Notes: generated by a model from the letters alone, not told the origin. Positions 7,019 through 12,873 are shown, numbered from the stretch's first letter. The stretch is DNA of 12,873 bases from Bacteroides sp. (GCA_030151845.1 JASLCM010000076.1:1-12873); one strand, 5' to 3'. Translations and numbers: made by a program.

Positions 7019-7900
7019 ATGATAAATTTAGATCAATATCAATACAAAGAGGCTATGAGACCGTATACGGCTGATAGCTTGTTAGAGCGACTAAGAAAAA
7101 TAAAGCATGTTGCCTTAGATATGGACGGAACTATTTACAAAGGTTCTACACTGTTTTCGTTTACTAAGGAGTTTTTAAATACACTTAAAGAGATGGGGAT
7201 TGGTTACTCTTTTTTGACTAATAATCCATCGAAAAGTACTTCAGACTATATTCATCACCTGGATGAAATGGGAATTGTTGCTTCAAAAGAGGAGATGTAT
7301 ACTTCTGCTCAAGCAACTATTGGATATATCAAATCACATCATCCTGAAGCCAAACGCTTGTTTTTGTTAGGGACTCCTAGTATGATTTCGGAGTTTGAAG
7401 GTGCTGGCTTTGTATCTACGAAAGATTCACCAGATGATGTACCCGACATGATTGTGGCTAGCTTTGATATGTCATTAACATATAGCCGACTGTGTAGGGC
7501 TTCTTGGTGGGTGTCTCAAAATGTTCCATACATTGCTACTAACCCAGATAAGATTTGTCCAACAGATCAACCTACCGTATTGGTTGACTGTGGTTCAATA
7601 TGCTCTTGCATAGCTGATGCTACAGGAAAACATCCTGAGGTGATTGTTGGTAAACCTAGTCCTAGTATGTTGGATGGGATATTAATGAAAGATAATCTTC
7701 AGCCAGAAGAGGTTGCTATGTTGGGTGACCGACTTTATACCGATGTGAAAATGGCTCTAGATGCCAAGGCTTTTGGTGTTTTAGTGTTAACAGGTGAGGC
7801 TACTGTTGCCGATGCAATGGAATCTGATGATAAGCCTGACCTTATTGCTGATAATTTGATGTCTTTCTTAGAGTTATTAAGAAAGAGCAAAGGTTTATAG
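7019..7900 (+). CDS. HAD-superfamily phosphatase, NagD-like (class IIA)
   Basis: A 293-residue cytoplasmic phosphatase. HAD motif I is LDMDGTIY with the nucleophile D34 and acid/base D36; motif II is FLTNNPSKS (65-73); motif III lysine is K212 in VGKPSP; motif IV is GDRLYTD (236-242). The long insert between motifs II and III is a C2-type cap, as in NagD, nitrophenylphosphatase and glycerol-3-phosphate/phosphoglycolate phosphatases. It starts 2 nt after the antiporter stop and ends just before a strong terminator, so the two genes form one transcript. A natural reading is that it dephosphorylates the imported substrate or one of its products. Family is certain; substrate is inference from position. 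Confidence 0.9.
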   Translation: MINLDQYQYKEAMRPYTADSLLERLRKIKHVALDMDGTIYKGSTLFSFTKEFLNTLKEMGIGYSFLTNNPSKSTSDYIHHLDEMGIVASKEEMYTSAQATIGYIKSHHPEAKRLFLLGTPSMISEFEGAGFVSTKDSPDDVPDMIVASFDMSLTYSRLCRASWWVSQNVPYIATNPDKICPTDQPTVLVDCGSICSCIADATGKHPEVIVGKPSPSMLDGILMKDNLQPEEVAMLGDRLYTDVKMALDAKAFGVLVLTGEATVADAMESDDKPDLIADNLMSFLELLRKSKGL

Positions 7901-7927
7901 AAATAAAAGCTAAAATGAAAATAGAAG

Positions 7928-7962
7928 ATGTAGGGGTAAGTGTTTACTCCTACATTTTTTTT
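7928..7962 (+). terminator. Intrinsic terminator of the transporter-phosphatase operon
   Basis: ATGTAGGGGTAA (7928-7939) pairs with TTACTCCTACAT (7944-7955) through a GTGT loop. The stem is 12 bp with one G-T wobble. A run of eight T follows (7955-7962). This is a textbook rho-independent terminator 27 nt after the phosphatase stop. Confidence 0.92.
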
Positions 7963-7969
7963 ATATTTG
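7962..7969 (+). promoter_or_regulatory. Candidate -7 element for the S1-domain gene
   Basis: TATATTTG fits TAnnTTTG exactly and ends 18 bp before the ATG at 7988. Its first T is the last base of the terminator T-run. There is no TTTG 19-21 bp upstream, where the sequence is terminator stem, so the -33 half is poor. Confidence 0.5.
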
Positions 7970-7987
7970 CATTATATAAAGAAAGCT

Positions 7988-8824
7988 ATGAGTATAGAAT
8001 TAGGTCGTTTTAATCAATTAACCATTGTAAAGAGTGTCGACTTTGGACTCTATTTAGATGGAGGAGAGGCTGGTGAGATTTTGTTACCTTCTCGTTATGT
8101 GCCAGAGGTGTACGAAATTGGTGAAGAGTTGAATGTCTTCTTGTATCTAGATAATGAAGAGAGACTAATTGCGACTACTTTAACACCTTATGCACAAGTT
8201 GGAGACTTTGCTTACCTAGAGGTTGCATGGGTGAATGAATATGGAGCCTTCTTAGACTGGGGGCTAATGAAAGATCTATTTGTTCCTTTTAGTGAGCAAA
8301 GGAAAAACATGGTTCGTGGTAAAAAGTACCTTGTCTATATTTATGTAGATGAGGAGAGCTTTCGCATAGTAGCATCGGCTAAGCTAGATAAGTTCTTGGT
8401 GGAGGAGTTCCCTCCCTATCAAGAGGGTGAAGAGGTCTCTATTACGATATGGCATAAAACAGATTTAGGCTTTAATGCTATTATTGATAACTCTTACAGT
8501 GGCTTACTGTATGATAATGAGATCTTCCAACCGATCTACTCGGGCGATCAGTTAACTGCTTTTATTAAACAGGTAAGGCCCGATGGAAAAATAGACTTAA
8601 TTTTACAAAAACAAGGACAAGAGCATGTCAGAGAGTTCTCAGATGTTTTGTACGATTACCTTAAAAAGGAAGGCGGACAAATAGGCTTACATGATAAAAG
8701 CTCTGCCGATGAAATTTATGAGGTTTTTGGAGTAAGCAAAAGAGTGTTTAAGAAAGCTGTTGGTGACCTTTATAAAAAGAGATTAATTGTTCTAGGGAAG
8801 AATTCTATCTCTTTGACAAAATAG
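7988..8824 (+). CDS. CvfB-type S1-domain RNA-binding protein
   Basis: A 278-residue protein like CvfB/YitL (COG2996). It has successive S1-like beta-barrel segments: about 1-62 (GRFNQLTIVKSVDFGLYLD), about 70-135 (GDFAYLEVAWVNEYGAFLDW) and about 145-208 (GEEVSITIWHKTDLGFNAII). A C-terminal winged-helix segment follows (about 215-278, with the EVFGVSKRVFKKAVGDLYKK helix-turn-helix). Members bind RNA, and CvfB in Staphylococcus affects virulence-gene expression; the role in Bacteroidetes is not known to me. The ATG at 7988 was chosen. The farther in-frame GTG at 7940 lies in the loop of the upstream terminator and would add 16 residues unrelated to the S1 fold. It stands alone between a terminator and a promoter. 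Confidence 0.88.
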   Translation: MSIELGRFNQLTIVKSVDFGLYLDGGEAGEILLPSRYVPEVYEIGEELNVFLYLDNEERLIATTLTPYAQVGDFAYLEVAWVNEYGAFLDWGLMKDLFVPFSEQRKNMVRGKKYLVYIYVDEESFRIVASAKLDKFLVEEFPPYQEGEEVSITIWHKTDLGFNAIIDNSYSGLLYDNEIFQPIYSGDQLTAFIKQVRPDGKIDLILQKQGQEHVREFSDVLYDYLKKEGGQIGLHDKSSADEIYEVFGVSKRVFKKAVGDLYKKRLIVLGKNSISLTK

Positions 8825-9073
8825 TAGCGAGTTGTAGTTTCTATTTTTACCAACTTTATAAATGAGCAACGCAAGAAGGTCGTATGAGCTAAAATGCTAG
8901 TTTTTATTAGTAATTAGCAGAGAATAAAATGCTAAAAAGATTATGAGACCAAAAGAACTTATCAATAGGGCTTTCGATTGTAATTATTTTTGTTAAATAT
9001 TTTGTGATAACAATCTTCTTTGCGTTATTTGTACGAATAAATTGAAAATTTTAACCCTTAATAAACATATATC
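8825..9073. other. Intergenic region between S1 protein and sugar kinase
   Basis: No gene seen in these 249 bp. It contains a direct repeat TAAAATGCTA (8890-8899 and 8925-8934). An imperfect inverted repeat pairs GATTGTAAT (8976-8984) with ATAACAATC (9007-9015) at 8 of 9 positions, and its right end overlaps the candidate promoter at 9001-9031. No convincing terminator for the S1 gene is visible; TGCTA/TAGCA (8895-8899, 8915-8919) is a short, weak hairpin. Confidence 0.5.
9001..9031 (+). promoter_or_regulatory. Candidate promoter of the ROK kinase gene
   Basis: TTTG (9001-9004), 19 bp, then GTTATTTG (9024-9031). The spacing is ideal and TTTG of the -7 element is kept, but its first two bases are GT rather than TA. 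The leader would be about 37 nt to the ATG at 9074. The inverted repeat 8976-9015 covers the -33 element and might be an operator. Confidence 0.55.
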
Positions 9074-10057
9074 ATGAATTCAAACATGGATAAGCCTTAT
9101 GTTGTAGGCATCGACATAGGTGGAACAAATACTGTTTTTGGAATAGTAGACGCTAGAGGTAATATTATTGGTAGCGGTAAAGTGAAGAGTCAAATATGTA
9201 AAACTCCAGACACTTATGTTGACCTTGTATGCAAACATTTGGTTCCTTTGATCGAAGCGCATGGTGGAATTGAGAAAATAAAAGGAATTGGTATAGGGGC
9301 TCCTAACGGGAACTACTATACAGGAACAATAGATTTTGCTCCAAACTTACCTTGGGAAGGGGTTGTTCCCTTAGCAGCTATGTTTGAGGAGAGATTGAAT
9401 ATTCCTACTGCTTTAACAAATGATGCGAATGCGGCTGCTGTAGGTGAGATGACTTATGGGGCAGCTCGAGGAATGAAAGATTTTATTATGATTACACTTG
9501 GAACAGGAGTTGGAAGTGGAGTTGTAGTGAATGGACAAATAGTGTATGGGCATGATGGTTTTGCAGGTGAGTTAGGTCATGTCATTGTACGAAGAGAAGA
9601 AGGACGTCTTTGTGGGTGTGGTCGTAAAGGTTGTCTAGAGGCTTACTGCTCAGCTACAGGTGTTGCTAGAACTGCACGTGAGGTTTTAGCAGGTAGCACA
9701 AAAGCTAGTTTATTAAGAGAAATTCCTTCTGAGGAGATTACTTCAAAAGATGTATATGATGCTGCTGTTAAAGGTGATGAGTTAGCAAAAGAAATCTTTG
9801 AGTTTACAGGAAAACTCTTAGGAGAGGCTTTTGCAGACTTTGTATGTTTCTCAAGTCCTGAGGCTATTATCTTATTTGGTGGCTTGGCTAAATCTGGTGA
9901 TTATATTATGAAGCCTATTAAAGAGTCGATGGAATCTAATATCCTAGAAAATTATGCAGGTAAGACTAAAATACTAGTATCAGAGTTGAAAGATTCAGAT
10001 GCTGCTGTTTTGGGTGCTAGTGCTTTAGGATGGGAGCTTAAAGAGTTGACAGCTTAA
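9074..10057 (+). CDS. ROK-family sugar kinase, probable glucokinase
   Basis: A 327-residue cytoplasmic kinase that phosphorylates glucose, or a related hexose or hexosamine, with ATP. The ATP phosphate loop is GIDIGGTNTVFG (12-23). TNDANAAAVGE (115-125) holds the sugar-binding Asn and the catalytic base D117. LGTGVGSGVV (142-151) is the second phosphate loop. The ROK signature follows: FAGELGH (163-169, with E166 and H169) and CGCGRKGCLEA (180-190), whose three Cys plus His bind structural zinc. All key residues are intact and the length is normal for a ROK glucokinase. A second ATG at 9086 would shorten it by four residues. It ends just before a bidirectional terminator and converges on rplS. 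Glucose as substrate is the default for this subgroup; it is not proven. Confidence 0.92.
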   Translation: MNSNMDKPYVVGIDIGGTNTVFGIVDARGNIIGSGKVKSQICKTPDTYVDLVCKHLVPLIEAHGGIEKIKGIGIGAPNGNYYTGTIDFAPNLPWEGVVPLAAMFEERLNIPTALTNDANAAAVGEMTYGAARGMKDFIMITLGTGVGSGVVVNGQIVYGHDGFAGELGHVIVRREEGRLCGCGRKGCLEAYCSATGVARTAREVLAGSTKASLLREIPSEEITSKDVYDAAVKGDELAKEIFEFTGKLLGEAFADFVCFSSPEAIILFGGLAKSGDYIMKPIKESMESNILENYAGKTKILVSELKDSDAAVLGASALGWELKELTA

Positions 10058-10076
10058 GAAAAATAAAATGAAAAAT

Positions 10077-10111
10077 AAAAAAGAGGATATGTTAACATAT
10101 CCTCTTTTTTT
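10077..10111. terminator. Bidirectional terminator, 34-bp perfect palindrome
   Basis: 10077-10110 is an exact palindrome centred on GTTAAC: six A, GAGGATATG, TT on the left and its full complement on the right, ending in T to 10111. It forms a long hairpin with a T-run on either strand, 19 nt after the kinase stop, and can end the kinase transcript and any minus-strand read-through past rplS. Confidence 0.9.
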
Positions 10112-10135
10112 ATTGTAAAAGTGAGAAATAGGCAT

Positions 10136-10168
10136 AAAAAAAGAAGTCATCCGTAGATAACTTCTTTT
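10136..10168 (-). terminator. Terminator of rplS
   Basis: On the minus strand AAAAGAAGT and ACTTCTTTT pair; after one A-C mismatch, GAT/ATC extend the stem around a TACG loop. The RNA then runs into seven U (plus-strand A 10136-10142). It lies about 26 nt beyond the rplS stop, the right place for an rplS terminator. Confidence 0.8.
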
Positions 10169-10193
10169 ATAATTTAGACTTGAGTAAATTAGA

Positions 10194-10550
10194 TTATTGT
10201 CCCAAGACTCTTTTTTCTCTAATTCTAGCCTTCTTACCTGTAAGTTGACGCAGGTAGTAAAGTTTAGCACGACGAACTTTACCAACTTTGTTAACCTCAA
10301 TGCTATCAATAGCAGGAGATTCAATTGGGAAAATTCTCTCAACGCCAACTGTACCAGACATCTTACGAACAGTGAAACGTTTTTTGCTACCTTGTCCTGT
10401 AATTTTGATTACAACACCACGATATAACTGTACACGTTCTTTAGTGCCTTCAATAATACGATAAGCAACAGTTACTGTATCACCAGCTTTGAAGCTAGGA
10501 TGTTTTTTCCCTGTAGCAAATGCCTCTTCAGCAATTTTAATTAAATCCAT
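10194..10550 (-). CDS. rplS: 50S ribosomal protein L19
   Basis: A 118-residue ribosomal protein of the usual L19 length, located at the 30S-50S interface of the ribosome. Characteristic segments are FKAGDTVTVAYRI (about 20-32), RVQLYRGVVIKITGQG, FTVRKMSGTVGVERIFP, then IDSIEV and GKVRRAKLYYLR near the C-terminus. It starts with ATG (plus-strand 10550-10548). It is the only protein gene on the minus strand and stands alone with its own promoter and terminator, rather than following rimM/trmD as in many Proteobacteria and Firmicutes. The upstream leader of about 70 nt may hold an autoregulatory site. The identity is secure. Confidence 0.98.
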   Translation of the reverse strand: MDLIKIAEEAFATGKKHPSFKAGDTVTVAYRIIEGTKERVQLYRGVVIKITGQGSKKRFTVRKMSGTVGVERIFPIESPAIDSIEVNKVGKVRRAKLYYLRQLTGKKARIREKRVLGQ

Positions 10551-10624
10551 TTGTAATTATTATTAAATTATTCGTTACAACGCAACATATCAAGCAACTC
10601 TTCATGACAGCGATTGCGCGAAAG
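10551..10624 (-). promoter_or_regulatory. rplS 5' leader
   Basis: If transcription starts about 7 nt after the -7 element (10637-10630), the leader is roughly 70-75 nt. Its 5' part is clearly richer in G/C than the flanks and can pair CGCAA with TTGCG (minus strand, plus-strand 10614-10618 with 10581-10585). Its 3' part is A/T-rich up to the ATG. This could be a ribosomal-protein leader; I cannot match it to a known one by eye. Confidence 0.3.
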
Positions 10625-10629
10625 CGATG

Positions 10630-10661
10630 CAAAGTAACAAAATAAATCTTGTTTCAACAAA
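10630..10661 (-). promoter_or_regulatory. Promoter of rplS
   Basis: On the minus strand TTTG (10661-10658), 20 bp, then TTACTTTG (10637-10630). One position of the -7 element differs from TAnnTTTG (T for A at the second base); the spacing is normal. It is divergent from the promoter at 10699-10731. Confidence 0.65.
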
Positions 10662-10698
10662 TTTAGGGGTAAAAGAAATGGAGTTAACTCCTTCTCTT

Positions 10699-10731
10699 GT
10701 TGAAGGTATTGTTCTAAATATTGTATATTTG
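10699..10731 (+). promoter_or_regulatory. Promoter of the 5'-nucleotidase/GH3 operon
   Basis: GTTG (10699-10702), 21 bp, then TATATTTG (10724-10731), an exact -7 match with a -33 element one base off TTTG. The -7 element ends only 11 bp before the ATG at 10743, so the transcript would be nearly leaderless unless translation starts at the ATG at 10758. Confidence 0.65.
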
Positions 10732-10742
10732 TGGATCAATGA

Positions 10743-11519
10743 ATGAATATCAAGAAAATGAAAATAAAAATTAAATTTTGGGTCTTGCTATTCCTTCTAT
10801 CTTTAGCTACATCTTGCAAAGATAAGGGATACTCTGTATCTAAGATAGAAGGAGAGATGATTCCAGTAGACTCTTTGTTAGATAGTCAGCTTAACCCTCT
10901 TCTAGCAGAGGAGTTGGAAGTATATAGTAAAGGAGTAGATAGCATGATGAGTGAAGTGATTGGTGAGAGTGCCCTTTTCATGGATGTAAAGCGGCCCGAG
11001 AGTTTACTTTCAAATTTAATAGCAGATATATTGAGAGAGGCTGGTGAGCAGGAGTTAGGAGTTCCTGCTGATATAGGGCTTGTTAATATTGGAGGAATAC
11101 GGACGACCTTAAATAAGGGGATTATAACAATGGGGGACGCCTTTGAAATCTTACCTTTTGAAAATTCATTAGCTATTTTATACATGAAGGGAAGTTCTAT
11201 AAGGTTGCTTATGGAGGATATAGCGAAAGTAAATGGAGAGGGTGTAAGTAATATTAATTTAGTGGTAAATCAGGATTTAACGATTGAGAAAGCTTTAGTT
11301 GGAGGTCTACCTATCGATGATGAGAAAGTATATACTTTGGCAACACTGGATTACCTATCGGAGGGAAATGATGGGATGCATGCTCTATTACAAGCTGAGG
11401 ATATAATCTTTCCTGAGGATGCAACATTAAGAGATCTTTTTGTTCGCTACGTTAAGCAGCAGCATAAGAATGGGAATCTTGTGAACTCAACACTTTCAAA
11501 TCGGATAATTTTTAAATAA
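10743..11519 (+). CDS. Lipoprotein with 5'-nucleotidase C-terminal domain
   Basis: A 258-residue protein corresponding only to the C-terminal, substrate-binding domain of UshA-type 5'-nucleotidases. The N-terminus is a lipoprotein signal: Lys-rich start, hydrophobic WVLLFLLSL, then ATSC with lipidated C25. The domain runs from about 70 to 258. It carries NIGGIRTTLNKGIIT (115-129; family N-x-GGIR), EILPFEN (135-141) and TLDYLSEGNDG (201-211). R120 is a likely substrate-contact arginine. The aromatic residues that clamp the base in UshA seem absent: methionine follows NDG where Tyr/Phe is usual, and GVSNI stands where the first aromatic is expected. It has no metallophosphatase domain; that is the next gene, 1 nt later. 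The start may be 10743 or 10758, and both keep the signal peptide. It is probably anchored in the envelope and a partner of the next protein. Confidence 0.85.
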   Translation: MNIKKMKIKIKFWVLLFLLSLATSCKDKGYSVSKIEGEMIPVDSLLDSQLNPLLAEELEVYSKGVDSMMSEVIGESALFMDVKRPESLLSNLIADILREAGEQELGVPADIGLVNIGGIRTTLNKGIITMGDAFEILPFENSLAILYMKGSSIRLLMEDIAKVNGEGVSNINLVVNQDLTIEKALVGGLPIDDEKVYTLATLDYLSEGNDGMHALLQAEDIIFPEDATLRDLFVRYVKQQHKNGNLVNSTLSNRIIFK

Positions 11520-11520
11520 G

Positions 11521-12375
11521 ATGCAAACAATAAAATTACGTACAATAGCCCTGCTAACTTTTATCCTCTTTATACAAGTCCTTATAGCCAAAGAGGTTAA
11601 AATTGTTATTTTACACACCAATGACACACACAGTAGGATAGAGCCTTTGCCTAAAGAATCTGGAAATAGAAATGCAGGTTTAGGAGGAATTCTTCGTCGT
11701 GAGGCTCTATTTAATCAGTATCGACAAAAAGAGGAAAACCTTCTTATTTTTGACTCTGGCGACTTCTCTCAAGGAACACCTTATTATAATTTATACAAAG
11801 GAGAGGTTGAAGTAAAGTTCATGAGTAAGTTGGGGTATGATGCTGTGACAATAGGGAATCATGAGTTTGATTATGGATTAGAAAATATGGCCCGTCTTTT
11901 TCAAGAGGCTAACTTCTCTGTGGTTTGTGCAAATTATGATTTTTCAAAGACGCTGTTAAAGGATTTAGTAACACCCTATGTTGTACTGGAAAGAGGAGGT
12001 GTTAAAATTGGTGTTTTTGGGTTAGGAGCAGCCCTTGAGGGGTTGGTTCAAGCGAAAAATTATGTTGGAGTAGATTATTTGGACCCTATAAAAACAGCGA
12101 ATCGTGTGGTTAAGCAACTGAAAGAGCAGGAAAAGTGTGATTTGGTTATTTGCTTATCCCATCTAGGCCTTTATGCTTCCTCTAAATATCCTGTCAGTGA
12201 TGAGGTGTTGGCTAGAGAAACAAAAGATATTGACCTTATTTTAGGGGGGCACTCTCATACCTTTATGAAAGAGCCTAAGGTATACTTAAACAGTGAGGGG
12301 GGCAATGTGATCATTTCTCAAACAGGCAAAAGTGGTTTTTATGTTGGTAAGATTGAATTATATTTAGAAAAATAG
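11521..12375 (+). CDS. Secreted metallophosphatase, 5'-nucleotidase N-terminal domain
   Basis: A 284-residue calcineurin-like phosphoesterase corresponding to the catalytic domain of UshA/5'-nucleotidase. A signal peptide (about 1-23, TIALLTFILFIQVLIA-K) sends it to the periplasm. The dimetal site is complete: D35 and H37 in HTNDTHS, D81 in GDFSQG, N113 and H114 in GNHEFD, H214 in LSHLG, H244 and H246 in GGHSH. H114 with D117 matches the catalytic dyad of UshA. The protein ends after the catalytic fold; the C-terminal domain that completes a normal 5'-nucleotidase is encoded by the gene immediately upstream. It begins 1 nt after that gene's stop and ends 3 nt before the GH3 gene. Likely activity is on nucleotides or other phosphoesters, jointly with its neighbour. 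Confidence 0.92.
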   Translation: MQTIKLRTIALLTFILFIQVLIAKEVKIVILHTNDTHSRIEPLPKESGNRNAGLGGILRREALFNQYRQKEENLLIFDSGDFSQGTPYYNLYKGEVEVKFMSKLGYDAVTIGNHEFDYGLENMARLFQEANFSVVCANYDFSKTLLKDLVTPYVVLERGGVKIGVFGLGAALEGLVQAKNYVGVDYLDPIKTANRVVKQLKEQEKCDLVICLSHLGLYASSKYPVSDEVLARETKDIDLILGGHSHTFMKEPKVYLNSEGGNVIISQTGKSGFYVGKIELYLEK

Positions 12376-12378
12376 ATA

Positions 12379-12873
12379 ATGAATAAAAAAATTCTTCCAT
12401 TCCTATTTTTAATAAACATTTTGGTAGTAAAGGCTCAGGTTGAGCCTTTACTATTCTATAAAGCAAAGCAAGATCCCAATTGTGAACAATGGGTAGATTC
12501 TGTTTATCGAAGTTTATCCTTGAAGGAGCGAGTTGGCCAGCTTTTTATTCATACGATAGCTCCATTAGAGACAAAGCATACAATGGATCAGCTTAAAGAG
12601 GTGGTTAGGGAGTATAAAATAGGAGGCCTTCTTTTCTCGGGAGGAAGCTTCATCTCTCAAGCCAAGCTCACCAATCAGGCACAAGAGTGGGCAAAGACTC
12701 CTTTGCTGATTACCTTTGATGGAGAGTGGGGACTCTCTATGCGTTTAAAGGATACTCCTAGGTTTCCTCGAAATATGGTTTTAGGGTGTATCAAAGATCA
12801 GCAGTTACTGTATAAGTATGGTGCAGAAGTTGCTCGTCAGTGTAAAGAAATGGGGGTACATGTAAATTTTGCT
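12379..12873 (+). CDS. Secreted glycoside hydrolase family 3 protein (beta-N-acetylhexosaminidase-like), partial
   Basis: The first 165 codons of a gene that continues past the window; no stop is reached. The N-terminus is a signal peptide (MNKKILPFLFLINILVVKA, likely cleaved before Q20). WVDSVYRSLSLKERVGQLF (38-56) is the typical start of the GH3 catalytic domain, followed by IGGLLFSGGS (81-90) and ITFDGEWGLSMRL (111-123), the counterpart of the ID.E.G..RL segment of NagZ-type beta-N-acetylglucosaminidases. The DGEWG form is what I know from Bacteroidetes members, which are often about 1000 residues with a C-terminal beta-lactamase-like domain; that part is not visible here. Role is probably cleavage of GlcNAc-containing glycans or peptidoglycan fragments in the periplasm or envelope. 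It is translated 3 nt after the metallophosphatase. Confidence 0.88.
   Translation, partial: MNKKILPFLFLINILVVKAQVEPLLFYKAKQDPNCEQWVDSVYRSLSLKERVGQLFIHTIAPLETKHTMDQLKEVVREYKIGGLLFSGGSFISQAKLTNQAQEWAKTPLLITFDGEWGLSMRLKDTPRFPRNMVLGCIKDQQLLYKYGAEVARQCKEMGVHVNFA

Noticed and set aside
7940..7987. GTG start for the S1-domain protein
   Set aside because: The codon lies in the loop of the preceding terminator, and the translated residues are the T-run and promoter DNA.
8890..8934. Direct repeat TAAAATGCTA as a possible CRISPR or mobile-element remnant
   Set aside because: Only two 10-bp copies, no regular spacer, no cas or transposase genes and no target-site duplication.
10025..10348. Minus-strand open frame across the kinase end, the terminators and the end of rplS
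   Set aside because: It runs through two terminators and overlaps rplS in another frame; no recognisable protein.
1..12873. A novel defence, mobile or biosynthetic system
   Set aside because: All protein genes fall into known housekeeping or metabolic families, base composition looks even, and there are no signs of transfer.

Overview
This is an ordinary chromosomal segment of a low-GC Bacteroidetes, most likely a Bacteroidales species. Three things point there. The promoters repeatedly show the Bacteroidetes form, TTTG about 19-21 bp upstream of TAnnTTTG. Start codons have A/T-rich upstream regions with no strong Shine-Dalgarno sequence. The arginine cluster argR - GNAT acyltransferase - argG - argC - argD, led by an unusual GNAT enzyme, matches the order I know from Bacteroides. 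I cannot name the genus or species.

Layout. (1) 2-74, minus: tRNA-Phe(GAA) with its own promoter. (2) 288-4680, plus: a tightly packed arginine operon (ArgR repressor, acylglutamate-synthase-type GNAT protein, ArgG, ArgC, ArgD). It covers the first step, the reductase and transaminase steps, and the argininosuccinate synthase step; argB, argF, argE and argH must lie elsewhere. (3) 4788-7900, plus: a DeoR/GlpR-type regulator, then a GlpT/UhpT-type organophosphate antiporter and a NagD-type HAD phosphatase 2 nt apart, closed by a strong intrinsic terminator. (4) 7988-8824: a CvfB-type S1-domain RNA-binding protein. (5) 9074-10057: a ROK-family glucokinase-type sugar kinase. (6) Convergent to it, 10550-10194, minus: rplS (ribosomal protein L19), with a 34-bp perfect palindrome and a second terminator between the two genes. 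(7) 10743-12873, plus and running off the window: an envelope/periplasm operon made of a lipoprotein carrying the C-terminal domain of 5'-nucleotidase, a secreted metallophosphatase carrying the N-terminal catalytic domain, and the start of a secreted glycoside hydrolase family 3 enzyme.

How they work together. The arg genes form one regulated biosynthetic unit with its repressor as first gene. The DeoR-transporter-phosphatase block reads as uptake and internal dephosphorylation of a small phosphorylated compound such as glycerol-3-phosphate. The final operon looks like phosphoester and glycan salvage in the envelope.

I did not find mobile elements, CRISPR, phage genes or a clearly new system. 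The best leads are the Cys-rich acyltransferase, the split and order-reversed 5'-nucleotidase pair with altered substrate-binding positions, an inverted repeat overlapping the DeoR promoter, and AT-rich repeats spaced about 30 bp apart in front of argR.
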